From assembly GCA_027625915.1 (NCBI GenBank), contig JANTQA010000012.1:14842501-14906500 (forward strand): 64,000 nucleotides of DNA, in the 5' to 3' direction. Positions 34,570 through 45,757 of this stretch are shown here, in pieces (positions within the stretch are counted from its first letter, which is position 1; each line of letters opens with the position of its first letter). This DNA is from Anaeramoeba flamelloides (lineage: Eukaryota; Metamonada; Anaeramoebidae). A program made the position numbers and the translations under genes. The notes beneath the pieces are model-generated. The model ran no database searches and was not told where the DNA came from. It saw nothing but the letters and a program-made list of their open reading frames with translations.

Positions 34570-34890
34570 AATTTCGTAATTTTGATTAGCCAGATTAAAG
34601 TGTTTTTGAGCATTTTTTCTAAGAATTACATTTTTATATAATTTCTTATCTAAAATTTTTGCTAATTTTTTTTTTCATTTGGTTTCGTTAAATTTATATC
34701 TTTCACAATACCAAATAAAGTGATTTATATTTTCATAATATTGAGTACAATAATCACATTTTTTGTATTTTTCTTTTTTTTTAAATGTATCATATTATGA
34801 TTTCTTTTTTAAAATATAAGAGTATCTATTTAGCCTGTTTGTAAAAGTAAAAATCATTTTTTTTACTAAAAATAAAAATAAAATCTTGTG
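34570..34890 (-). pseudogene. LINE (non-LTR retrotransposon) relic: 3' end of reverse transcriptase ORF
   Basis: On the minus strand, codons around 34700-34770 read KCDYCTQYYENINHFIWYC, a CX2CX8HX4C zinc-finger typical of the C-terminus of non-LTR reverse transcriptases (zf-RVT, R2-like spacing). Upstream FTFTNRLNRYSYILKKK resembles the region just before that finger. Downstream KKLAKILDKKLYKNVILRK and AQKHFNLANQ continue in another frame after a stop within an A-rich run. It is a 5'-truncated, decayed LINE end. The catalytic RT domain (YxDD) was not found. Confidence 0.6.
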
Positions 34891-35882
34891 AAAATGAACA
34901 ACAAAGGTTATTTTTATAATAAAAGGGTCTAATTTGATTTTTTTTTTTGGAATAACGAAATTTGAAAATTTCCTTTAATGTAATTCTATATTATGAAGTA
35001 AAATGATTATATTTATATAACTGGTCAGGATTATCAAATGAATTTTATATTGGTTTATACCAATTGTTTGGATTTCAAAACAAAATTGCATAATTAATTT
35101 TAAGTAAATGTAGAAATTGTCTTCTTTGTCAAAAATAATGTAACAAAAATTTTTTTCAACGTTTTAGGATTTGAAATTTATTGGGGGGGGATGGTAATTG
35201 AAAACTATCTCAAAGCCTGGGTAAAATTATTTTTAAATAAAATTATGGAAATTTTTGGATAAAATAATCATTCACCCCACCCCATTCCATTTTAATCTTT
35301 TTTTTTTCAAAAGTTTTAAAGAGATTGAATTGTTCTTGTAAAATCAATTTATCTTTATGCCCTGTGCATTTTTAAGCCAGAAAAAATTTCCCAATTTATA
35401 TACACTTTTTTATTTTGATGTTAATAATTAGTATAAATAAAAAATTCGAAAAATTTGTCTAAATTTGATATGCCTTATGTATTCAAAATGGCACTGAATA
35501 CAATTTATCAAATCTTTCTTCTTATTTTAAAGAAGAAAAGAATGTATATTCTGAAAAAAATCAAAGAAAAATTATTTTTTACCAACCAGATCATTTTAGA
35601 TATCTGAGGACTAATTCTTGAACGAATAAGAATAAAAAAAAAATTCAAAATAGATAAAGAACTTTCAAAATTATGAATAAAATGATTATTAAATTTATTA
35701 AATTTTATTTAATTCTAAAATTTAAATAATACTATTTAATTTAAGAATATATTTTTAAATTAAAAAAATTACGTAAAAATATATCTAAAGATAAATTAAA
35801 AAAATGGGGAGATGTTACTTTTTCTAATCATTACAATTTGATATTAAAATATTAAATGAGAATTAATAAAAATGTAAAACTT
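34891..35882. other. AT-rich spacer, possibly further decayed LINE sequence
   Basis: Fragments such as FDNPDQLYKYNHF and ITLKEIFKFRYSKKK on the minus strand at ~34930-35040 could be older parts of the same LINE, but stops and frame changes prevent a confident call. A G8 run at ~35182 is also present. Confidence 0.35.
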
Positions 35883-37373
35883 TTAAATATTTGACATTGA
35901 CTCTGTAATAGAAATATATTGATAAAGGGATTCAGCGTCAATGTTAGTTATCCCCCAATCCAACAAAAAGTTTTTGTTGTCTTGATTTTCTGGTGGCTTT
36001 CGTTTTTCTTTTTCTATCTGTTTTTTAAATAGCTGTTTTTCGATTTCTTCTTGTCCATTGCCTTGTTCTTGTTCTTGTTCTTGTTCTTGTTCTTGCCCTT
36101 GTCCATGTTCTTGTACTTGCCCATGTTCTTGTTCTTTTTCTTGTTCTTTTTCTTGTTCTTTTTCTTGTTCTTGTACTTGTCCTTGTCCTTGTCCTTGCCC
36201 TTGTTTAACTTCCTTCGAAAAGGAATTATTGAAATCTAAAAATGATTGGTTAAATTCGTCTAGATTTATGATTGGTATCCCCCAACTCAAAGTTTTGGTG
36301 ATTTCCTTTGGATTTTTTTTCTTTTTTTTCTTAGGGGGTGGCTGTTGTTGTTTGTTTAATTCTTTTTGTTTTTCTTCGTTTTCTTTTCCAAACACGTTTT
36401 GATTAAATTCGTTGAGTATTTTATTAAATTCATTGATTGGAAGATCAGGGATCTCCCAACTATATTGAGTCATTTGATTTTCTTTTTTCTTCTTAGACAT
36501 AGTTTTTTGGGTTTTGTTTTTATGTTTAAAGACCAAAATTTTTTTTTTTTTCTTCTTCTTTGATTTTTTTTTCTGATCATTATTGGTGGGTTGTTCAAAA
36601 AATTTGGGACTATTCTTATGTGCAGAAGAAACAGTGGCTTGTGAAAGGTGGTGTTTTAAATTTTTTGATTCAACACTGAAGGTGGAACTATTGAAATTGC
36701 ACTTATTCTGATTCGCCCTCTCAAGTGTTTTATCAAATTTCACGCAAGTCTCTTCAATTGACCTTTTTCTTTGTATTTGCTTGAGATTCTCATTTCCCTT
36801 TCCTTTCCGGCCCCCATTGAGTTTTTCATTATAAATACCCCACAGCTGTATATTTTTTGGGTTTAGATAACCCAAAGATTGCTCTTCATCACTTTTCTGT
36901 ATATTTAATTGTTTTTCTATTTCCATAACTTTGTTTTCAAGCCCCATAAGCGAATTTGAAGCCATTTTCCGATTTTGAAATTCTTGTTTCACGATCTTTA
37001 TTTCATTTTGGAGATCAACTAATGATCCTCCAAGCCATTTTAAAAATTGGTTCTGATCAATAGAGTTTTGGATCGAATAATAAAGCATCTTTTCCTGTTC
37101 AAACACTATTTGCTTTTGTGTTTCAATTTCTTCAAGCAATTTCGACTGCAAAGGAGTTCGTGCTCTTTGGTTTGAAAACCATCTTGCAATTCTTTGCCTT
37201 GGCCAGCTTAACTCTTCAGCCATCGACGCAATCATTTTCCTATTTGGCTGTTGGTGGATCAGGAATTTGTTTCGCAAGTAATCTCTTTCCTTCTGTGTTG
37301 TGAACCTTCTGTTGGTGTTCTTCCTTTTGGTTTCTTGTTTGTATCCTTTTTTGTGTTTAATGGGCTTTTCCAT
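35883..37373 (-). CDS. Homeodomain transcription factor with repeated Trp-Ile motifs
   Basis: The product has 496 aa from ATG 37371-37373 (MEKPIKHKKGYK). The codon before it is TTG, so no longer start is used. A homeodomain spans ~18-73: RRFTTQKERDYLRNKF (helix 1), PNRKMIASMAEEL (helix 2) and RQRIARWFSNQRAR (helix 3), with W65, F66, N68 and R70 of the WFxNxR DNA-contact core. A coiled-coil-like Gln/Glu/Lys region follows (75-180). Then basic tracts, and three copies of a short motif: YSWEIPDLPINEF (~303), LSWGIPIINLDEF (~363) and LDWGITNIDAESL (~471), separated by poly-Lys and GQGQ/EQEK tracts. The motif may be a protein-interaction site (inference). No other known homeodomain class signature such as TALE or POU was recognised. 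Confidence 0.88.
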   Translation of the reverse strand: MEKPIKHKKGYKQETKRKNTNRRFTTQKERDYLRNKFLIHQQPNRKMIASMAEELSWPRQRIARWFSNQRARTPLQSKLLEEIETQKQIVFEQEKMLYYSIQNSIDQNQFLKWLGGSLVDLQNEIKIVKQEFQNRKMASNSLMGLENKVMEIEKQLNIQKSDEEQSLGYLNPKNIQLWGIYNEKLNGGRKGKGNENLKQIQRKRSIEETCVKFDKTLERANQNKCNFNSSTFSVESKNLKHHLSQATVSSAHKNSPKFFEQPTNNDQKKKSKKKKKKKILVFKHKNKTQKTMSKKKKENQMTQYSWEIPDLPINEFNKILNEFNQNVFGKENEEKQKELNKQQQPPPKKKKKKNPKEITKTLSWGIPIINLDEFNQSFLDFNNSFSKEVKQGQGQGQGQVQEQEKEQEKEQEKEQEHGQVQEHGQGQEQEQEQEQEQGNGQEEIEKQLFKKQIEKEKRKPPENQDNKNFLLDWGITNIDAESLYQYISITESMSNI

Positions 37374-40300
37374 CAAGTTTTTTTTGCTACTCTATTTTTT
37401 TGAGTAAGTTTTTGGTTTGTCAAAGATTTTAAATTCAAAACAGAAACTATTAATAAACACAGTCCTGAAGAAAAGATTGTTTTGATTGAATACGAAAAAA
37501 TGATTCAATAACTCAGATTAGAGAGTAAAATTTTATGGAAAAATAAATACTTTTACTCAAAAGGTTTTTTTGGTTTTTTGAAGATTTCTTTTTTCGAAAC
37601 AAACCGGAAAAATGCTTAGTTGACAAACTTTCGGTTGTTGTAATTGTTTTCGTCATGATGAATGAACAAAAGATCTTTTCTGAAAAAAAGTCTGAAGGAA
37701 ATATACCCCCAAGATCAATTGAGTTAGTTGTTGACAGAGTTCAAATGATTTCTGTTTGATGTTTTATTCACTTTTTCAAATCTGACAATGTTTTTAATAT
37801 TTTATCCGATAAAATCATTCAGATAATAAATTTGATGTGTTTTGGTTGATAATTTCATCTATAGAACCCAAACTCTATTTTTTGAGAATTTTTTAAAAGC
37901 AAATCTCAACACATGAGAACTATAAGAAATTATAATTTTCCATTTTAATTGTTTTGTCAAGATTTTAAGGTTTTTTGCTCTCGATTAGTATAAATTATTT
38001 TTCTCAAAAAGTCTTATTAAAATTTTTGCTTGCAAATCGATATTTAATTGGACGAAATTTTTATTTCGAATTGGTGAGATGAGTCTAATCAATTTATTGG
38101 TTTTTACTTTGCCTCTTTCCAGAGATTTCAAAAAGAAGTGTGAATAGAATTTTGCCTTTTACAAATAAAGTTTTTTAGTAACGTAATGAAAAAAAATTTT
38201 TACTTGTAAACATCTTGAAAATATAAGGTAGATTCCATGATAAGAAGAAAGAAATTAACCGTAAGACTAATTAATTAGATTACTATCACTCGAAAACTAA
38301 CAAATTGAATTTAAATCTTCTTTTATAAAAATCTGCTTAATTGTTTTTTAGAGATCTCAAAATAATTCTTTTTTTTAAATCAATTTTTGATAAAAGATCG
38401 AGCAAAATAAAAACTTTTTCAAAAAGATCGTATTAAGAAAATTATTGGTTTGTTTTTAGTCATTCTTTTTGTCTTTAGATATTTTTTTTTTAATTTAATA
38501 ATTGATCTTACTTTTCATTTTTAGTCAGGTTGATACTTTAAAAGTATTAAAAACTTTTTTTCTTCTTTTACTTTTTTTCCAAAAGGTTATTTTTAAAAAG
38601 AAAAATGAATTTAGCCTTAGAGTTGTAATTAGGTTATTTTCATTATTTTTGATCCTTTATGAGTCTTCTTTTATTTGGAAATAAATGGGAAAAATTTTAA
38701 ATTTCTTTCTCCTTTTTTTTTCTTTTCCAAATGAAGTTTTAATAGAAGTGGCGTTGGGTGTGGTTATGGACAAATTTGAAAAGGGGAAGAAGAAGAAGAA
38801 GATGAATTAAAAATTTACTGTTTGTTAGATACTATTATTTGTAAATAAAATTGGAAAAATCACAACTTCATTTCCGAATTTATTCTTTTCCAAAAAGAGT
38901 TTGCAAAGAAATTTATTGTAGTTAGTGATTTTGATTTGATTAAATACTTTACCCTTTTTCAGTGTGATAAAACCGGATATTTTGGGTGATCTAAGAATCC
39001 AAAATCAAAGTTGGGAAATGAAGATTTCAGAAGTGAAAAAGAAAATCATGTGAAATTTTCTCCAAATTAAAGAAAAAGAACCAGTAGAAAAATACAAAAA
39101 AAAATTTTTTTACACGTTTAGGAAATTTCCAGTCTTTTAATACCTAACCAAAAACCTATTTATTGTATGACACATCAAGTGTCTTTGGAGAATACTTTGA
39201 TTGTTAAAGTATTTATTTTTGAAAAGAAATTGGAAAATTCAGAATTTCATTAATTTTTTCAATTTGACAGATTTTAAATGTTAGTGATCAAGTGAGACAC
39301 CGAACTGTTTATGAACTTGTATTAAAATAGATCAATTTCTGATCTCTTTGAAATCGACCATGAGACTTTATTTATTTTTAATACTGTTCTTTGATCATGA
39401 AAGGGATAACTGTTCAGTTGGGTTATCTATTTTTGCAATGATTACCAAGTTTATAATTCAATTCATTTCAGATTCTTAGATCATCTAATTTAGAGCACAA
39501 AAAAAGTACACACAAATAACCAGTGGAAACATTTTATAAGAAAATTCTTTATAATTATTTGATAAGAAGAAATTAACAAATACAATTAAGAAAAATTTTT
39601 TCCAAGTACTTTTCAAATACCTGTAATCATTTTTCGAGAAAATCAAATAAAGAAAGAAGGACTACAAATACATACTTTAAGTTGATTCTTCAAATCAATT
39701 TTTTGAGATCAATTCAATAAATAAGTAAAATGAAAATAATGTTTAAGAACAAGAGAAAATTGAAAAAACAGATTTTGTACATAATAAGTTTAAACTTTGT
39801 GTATCTTTTGGATCGCTTTTTCAAGTTTCTTTTCTCTTCATTTTTTCTTTTTTTGACACTGAAACAAAAAGAGAGTAACATTAAAGACAAAAATAAAACT
39901 AAAGACAAATTACCTTAATTGAGAACCACAAGCGATCTAGATTTCGAACAAAGCAAAAATATAATAAATTTTTGTCTTTAGAAAATTGGTATTGATTTTC
40001 CGATTTTTGATACCTAAAATTTTCGTGTAAGGTGGAAATAAAAAATATAATAGTTGATGATTTTAACGATTCAGAAATTGAAAATTATAGAAATACAAAT
40101 AAAAGGGGAACATAAATCGCAGTGTTATCACTTTGAGACAGAGTTTAAAAATAATTAACAAATTTGACGAAAAAATCTATTTTCTGATTGTTCAGAAGCC
40201 ACCCTTCCTAAATTGAATTTACAACATGGAACAATTACTGTTTTTTTTGTGATCAGAAGCAAGGGTGTTTTCTTAATTATAACACAACTTGTAAAAACTT

Positions 40301-40834
40301 GTTTTTTTAAAAAATCGAGTATTTTCTTCCTTTGTTTAATAATTTCACGTTGTAAATATGAGCATTTTTTTTTTTTTTTAAAACACCATTTCTGTTTATA
40401 TTAGGATGGGATAATAATTTTATTAATATTCAAAATAATATAGGTATGAAATAATCCTATTTCCTTCGTTCAAATGAATTTAACACGACAGAAACTGGTC
40501 AAAAATTTGCTTTTCTAAAATGAGATATATATATATATATATATATTGATAAAAAAAGACAAGAAGTAAAGGATTATAACTGAAAACCAGGGAAAGAATA
40601 TTTTAGAGAACTTAGTTTTTTGAATATTATTGTCTTGAAATTTGACTACCAAGATATATATTAAAAATGGACGGTATCCATATACTTGTATTTGTTATTT
40701 GATTTTGAAACCACTCTGAGAAAAAATCAATATATTTTTTTTTCTGGTAAAAAGAGATTATCAGGAGTAGTAGAGGACTTCACTCAATTATACTTTTTTA
40801 ACAATTTAAAATAGTTTTTGTAGATTTATTCTTT
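37374..40834. other. Long AT-rich spacer upstream of the homeodomain gene
   Basis: No gene supported. About 280 bp at 38330-38610 is similar to 53310-53560 (shared GAGATCTCAAAA, GATCGTATTAAGAAA and TTTCATTTTTAGT-type phrases), a weak dispersed repeat. A (TA)n run is at ~40525-40547. Short frames at 38502-38684 and 39714-39918 are on AT-rich DNA without domains. Confidence 0.45.
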
Positions 40835-41210
40835 CCACAAGAGTAAATATGAATGTTGTAAAAAATCGAGTTTTTACAATTTTAGAGATAAATATAGAGT
40901 TCCATTCATTTATCCAAATTTTGGTAATAGTAAATATAATATCAGATTATTTTAATAGACTAAGAACAATTTTAAACGTAAAATAGTTTGGCAAACAACA
41001 ATCTTTCAAATATAAAAAAAAAATAGTTCTAAAACAAAGTATTGGTATTTGCCAAACGATTTTATATTGAAAATCCCTCTGAGATTAAAAATCAAAACGG
41101 ATATTTTGTTTACTATTACCAAAATTTTGATAAATACATGGAACTCTTTATTTATCTCTAAAATATTAAAAAATCTATTTTTTACAACATTCCTTATTTA
41201 CACTTGTGTC
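40835..41210. repeat. ~375-bp foldback with ~160-bp diverged arms
   Basis: The left arm (about 40835-41000) and right arm (about 41040-41210) are inverted repeats. They share GAATGTTGTAAAAAAT, TTAGAGATAAATA, GAGTTCCAT and AAATTTTGGTAATAGTAAA. Moderately diverged, so not recent. Non-coding. Confidence 0.7.
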
Positions 41211-42431
41211 TTTATTTCAATATTTTAGTAAACTTAAAAAAAGAAGTTTCATTTTTTTTTTTTTGATCATCTCAAAATTACCATAACCAATCTAAAAATA
41301 AAAAGCTTTTCCATGCTGTGTTTTGAATTTTTATTACCAAACAGTTAAGAATAAATTAAAATCTAAATTTGACTCAATTTTTTACAATTTATTTTTCATT
41401 TCCACAGATTCTCTCTAATTTGTAGACTATTATGTTTTTTAATTATATTTTTGATAATAATTCCCCATTTCAGTCAATTAACAACAAAAAAAATTATAAT
41501 TAACAATATTTCATTCTGAACAAACTATTGGAATATACCTAAAAAAAAAAAAAAGAGGAGTATCAATGATATTGCAACACCAATGGTATTAAATTAAAAA
41601 AAAAAAAAAAATCACGAACAATATCATTTGTAAAATAGTAATAGTTAATCAATATAATCTTATTTTTTTTTGTATTAAAATTACCAACCCAACTTGTTGA
41701 AAAAAGTAACCAATAATAAAAAAAACCACTAATGATAAATTTTTTAAATAAAAAAATTGACTTAAAGTTCAAATTATTAAAAAGAAATTTTGAAATAGAT
41801 TGGATTTACTGTATTTGTTTTCTATCTTATACCAATTTGATAAATCAATTGCTATATTAATATAAACCAGTTTTGCGTGAAATGGGACACTATTTAATTA
41901 GAGAAATTGAACATATTCTATATTTTTAATTCATTATTCTTCTGAAACGAAAATTTCAATTTTCAGTTCAGATCATTTATTCTTATTGAGTTCATTTTTT
42001 TTTTTTTTTTTTTTACTTATTGTTTTTTTTTTCTTTTTTTTTTAGTTTTTTTTTTAGAATTAAATTTGAAAAAAAATAAAAATGTTTAAAAATTCCAAAT
42101 TAACTTTAAGTTAATCTAGACTTTGTAATTCTTTTTATAATCAATATATTTTCTCTTGAAAAATCTTATTTTCAACAATTTTAATTTTCTAAGGAAATTT
42201 AGTAATTTTCTATGCAATGTTCCAATAATATTTGTACAATTTTTTTAACATTTTATTTTTTTCAAAAAAATTGGAATTTTTTATAGTATTTCTTTTATGA
42301 ATTTGTAAAAATATATTTTAAAATTTAGCATTTTTCTTGATTCTAAAAGAATCCTATTTTTATTGAAACTTAGAAAAAAAATTGAATTTTTTATTTTTAG
42401 CTTGTGAAATTTTGTCGAAATGGAGTTTGTA
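41211..42431. other. AT-rich spacer
   Basis: No gene supported. Contains T-runs around 41997-42055. The 69-aa minus frame at 41563-41772 has no domain. Confidence 0.4.
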
Positions 42432-42630
42432 TACAGTCAGTTCTACTTTCAAGATACAAACTTTCAAGGAATTTAAGGTACAAAAAAATCTCAAATTAAA
42501 GTAACTTTTTTGTAATTTTTTTTTACACAAATTATTTTACTCGAATCTAAATTTTGTACCTTAATTTGATTTTTTTTTTAGGTTTCTTAAATGTGACTGA
42601 AGGTTTGTGTCTTAAAAGTGGAATGGGCTA
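42432..42630. mobile_element. Palindromic MITE, copy 8 (decayed)
   Basis: Same family. TACAGTCAGTTCTAC at the left; right end decayed (GTGGAATGGGCTATA). The centre is reversed (ATTATTTTACTCGAATC). The most diverged full-length copy. Confidence 0.8.
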
Positions 42631-43007
42631 TATTAGATAATCTAAACATAGAAAAAGAAACATTTAATAATTTCTAAACAAAAGATGTAAATATTAGATT
42701 ATCTGATCTTTTGTATTAAGCCAATTAACAGACGAATTGAAAATATATAAATATAAAAAAAAAAACAATTTCAAAATATTTAAATTTTTGTATTAATTTA
42801 TGTATCAATGAAATATACAAAATGAACAGAAATATATAAATTCTTGGTTATAAAACCAAATTTAGTTTCGATAGAAAGACAATTTCAGTCTAAAAAATAA
42901 ATTTAAATTCAAAATAAATTAAAAAAATTTTCTATGCCTAATTACGAAGTAAATAATAATAATCAATCAAAAAACAATAAAAGTAATTGGGATTCCAAAA
43001 AAATTTT

Positions 43008-43208
43008 TAAAGTCAGTTTCACTTTTAAGACACAAACTTTCAACAAAATTTAAGGCACAATAAAAATCTCAAAGTAAGGCACAAAATTCAAATTCTAGGA
43101 AAAATAAATTGTAGAAAAAATAATTCCAAATTTTGTACCTTAATTTGAGATTTTTTTGTGCCTTAAATTTTGTTGAAAGTTTGTGTCTTAAAAGTGAAAC
43201 TGACTGTA
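43008..43208. mobile_element. Palindromic MITE, copy 9
   Basis: Same family. The left terminus reads TAAAGTCAGTTTCAC (one base changed from TACAGT), right GTGAAACTGACTGTA. Forward centre. Confidence 0.88.
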
Positions 43209-43328
43209 ATTAATCCAACCACAAACAGAAATTTTTAATTATACGATGATAATGAACATTGAATTCCATGAGCTGGAAATGTCGTTATGTTTTCTTGAGG
43301 TTTCTTTTTATTTGTGAAGTGTTCTAGG

Positions 43329-43558
43329 TTTTTTTTACTTTTTGAAATAAACAGAAAATTTATTAAAATGTTCAGTTTATTTCAAAAAGTAAAAAAAACC
43401 TAAGGAAAATCAATATATTTTACATATAAGACATAAAACTTTAAGAAAAGTGCCGTTAGGTTTTATTTTAATTCCAGTAATAAAAAGTAAATTTCTTAAT
43501 TTTTTTTTCAATTTCATAAATTAAAAAAAAAACCTAGGCATATGACGGTACTCTATAT
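43329..43558. repeat. Two adjacent TAGGTTTT...AAAACCTA palindromes
   Basis: At 43329-43405 a hairpin of ~28-bp arms (TAGGTTTTTTTTACTTTTTG and its complement) with a GTTTATTTC/GAAATAAAC inner pair. At about 43467-43538 a second, looser one begins TTAGGTTTTATT and ends AAAAACCTA. Neither is coding. Confidence 0.65.
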
Positions 43559-43716
43559 CATTCTACGACACTTTAAGGCACTTTATAACCCTCGAAAACA
43601 CACCACACGAATATTTTTAAAATAGAAAAAACTGTATTTTCTTTTTTTGCAACCTAAAAATATTGAAGTTATATTTCAAGTTTACCAATGAAAATTTTGA
43701 GACAATTACAAACCAA

Positions 43717-44275
43717 TTAAGGATTACAATCCCTAAAATTTGAAAAAAGATTATCTTATGTAGGGTTAGTGAGTTGTCGATTTGGTTCTTAGTTGATAGA
43801 TCCTGTACTTGGTTTGGATTTTAATAGTTGTCCAATATGGTAAATTTTGACAATTTATTATTTTTTTTTCCGAAATTCGAATTGAAGAGTTTAAGATTAA
43901 TTAGTTGATAGGTGTTCAAGAATAACTTTTGAATTTTGGGTTGTAGAAAAGAATCTTGATTTACTTTTTTGTCAATTAACCAAATGAAAAAATAAAATAT
44001 TTTAAAAGCTCCCAATAAAACCAAACTTAATTGAAAATTTCAATCAACAACCTACAAACCGCATTTTTTTATAACTTCAGTTCCAGCCAATTAATCTTAA
44101 ACTCTTCAATTTGAATTTCGGAAAAAAAAAAAATAAATTGTCAAAAATTGCCATTTTGAACCACTATTAAAATCCATACAAAGTACAAGATCGATCAGCT
44201 AAGAACCAAAATAACAAGTGGTAACAAACCACATAAGATAATCTTTTTTAAAATTTCAGGGATTGTAAACCTTAA
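43717..44275. mobile_element. TTAA-flanked foldback element, copy 2
   Basis: Best copy of the family. TTAA (43717-43720), then GGATTACAATCCCTAAAATT; it ends GGGATTGTAAACC, then TTAA (44272-44275). Arms of ~200 bp, with inner sequence matching copy 1 (ATTTCGGAAAAAAA, CCAAATGAAAAAATAA). Confidence 0.85.
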
Positions 44276-45125
44276 GGTGGTAACCGCCAATAAGTCAAAT
44301 TTTTTAATTGTTTTACATTTTCCAAGAAGATTTGAAAACAAAAATTTTTCTCTTTTTCTGTGTTTCGTTGCTTTTTAACACTCAAAGTGCTTTTTCAAAA
44401 ACTAGCTATAATTATTTTTAATTACAAAAGTAAAATTAAAATACCACAATGGAATATGAAAAAAGATTATTTTGAGTTGTTAAAATTTATCTACTTTGAG
44501 TAATTTTAAATTATTGACCCTTTACTCTTATCTCATCATTCTATAATGACATTTTATTTTATTTTTGAAAAGAAAATTATGAAATCATTTTTAAAGAAGG
44601 AAATTTAAATAATAAAAATCAAACTAAACCTCAAATGAATAAATAATAAGTTTTCAGATCTAATTGTAAAAATATAAATCATTGAAATCATTAGTATTTG
44701 TTATAATACTCTTAGACTAATTGAATCTACTCCAAAAATTAAAAGGAGCAATGTTGGCTTAACAGAAAGAGAGAGAGAGAGAGAGTAAGTGAAATGATAA
44801 ACAATCTTAAGATAGATCATTTTCTTTTAAACCCTATTTTTCTGAAATATTTGAATTTATATTATTGTTGTTTCTAAAATAATTGTGGAAAGCTATTTTT
44901 TACTTGAAGATAATTGAAAATATACAATTTGTTTAATGATATCTATTATCCCGAGTATTTATATTCTAAGTAAGTATAAAATGACAAAAATTGGGATTAA
45001 AGGTAAATTCCATAATTGATATGTATTGTGTATGTAAATGCTCAATCAACCCATAAATCAAGTTTATCAGGTATAAGACCAAAAGAAAAATATCTTTTGA
45101 TCTAATCACTGGTTTAATTTGTTTC

Positions 45126-45174
<49 letters not shown>

Positions 45175-45239
45175 AAGATCTTTGGGTAGATCCTTATTAT
45201 TAATTTTCAAATTCGAGAACTTTTCAAATTATTTTAATA
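44276..45239. other. AT-rich spacer with (GA)n and (TA)n
   Basis: No gene seen. (GA)n at 44764-44785 and (TA)n at 45132-45170. Confidence 0.45.
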
Positions 45240-45757
45240 TAAACTATCTTTCATAATAATTGGCCCATTAAAAATCAAATTTTAAATAAAAATATTTTTA
45301 ATAATTGAAGTTATCTATGATAATATAAAAATTTAGATTTTAATATTCAATAATATACTCAAGAGATATTTATTTTTTGTCTAAAAATCAAAGAAAGAAA
45401 GAAAAAAAAAAACTGTTAAAAAAAAATTGGGACATTTATTTTGAATGAAGCATTATATGAAAAATAGACAATTTAAATAAGTAAAAAAACCCATTTATCG
45501 ATTCTCCTTTAATTTGAATAACTAAATATAATCTCTTTTTCATATTTGAAACCAAATTGTGCATTAATTAATCTGTTACTTCTTTCAAATTTTTCATTTT
45601 CATTTTCCATTTTAACAAAACACTGTTGAAAAAATAAAAAAGAGAAAAAATGATTTATTTGCAAACTTTTCATTGTGCGAGGAAAAACTTCAAAACGATA
45701 CAAAAGCAATTCATTATTCAAATGTAAGATGGGCCATTTATTATGAAATTTAGTTTA
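45240..45757. mobile_element. ~518-bp element with TAAACTA termini, copy 2 (inverted relative to copy 1)
   Basis: Reverse-complement homologue of 32172-32682. Left end TAAACTATCTTTCATAATAA, right end TTTATTATGAAATTTAGTTTA. On the minus strand a short frame reads MENENEKFERSNRLINAQF; in copy 1 the same frame is interrupted, so it is not a conserved gene. It might be a captured exon fragment. Confidence 0.8.

Noticed and set aside
36051-36563. Cys/Ser- and Leu/Phe-rich frames opposite the homeodomain gene
   Set aside because: Antisense of the GQ/EQ-coding tract.
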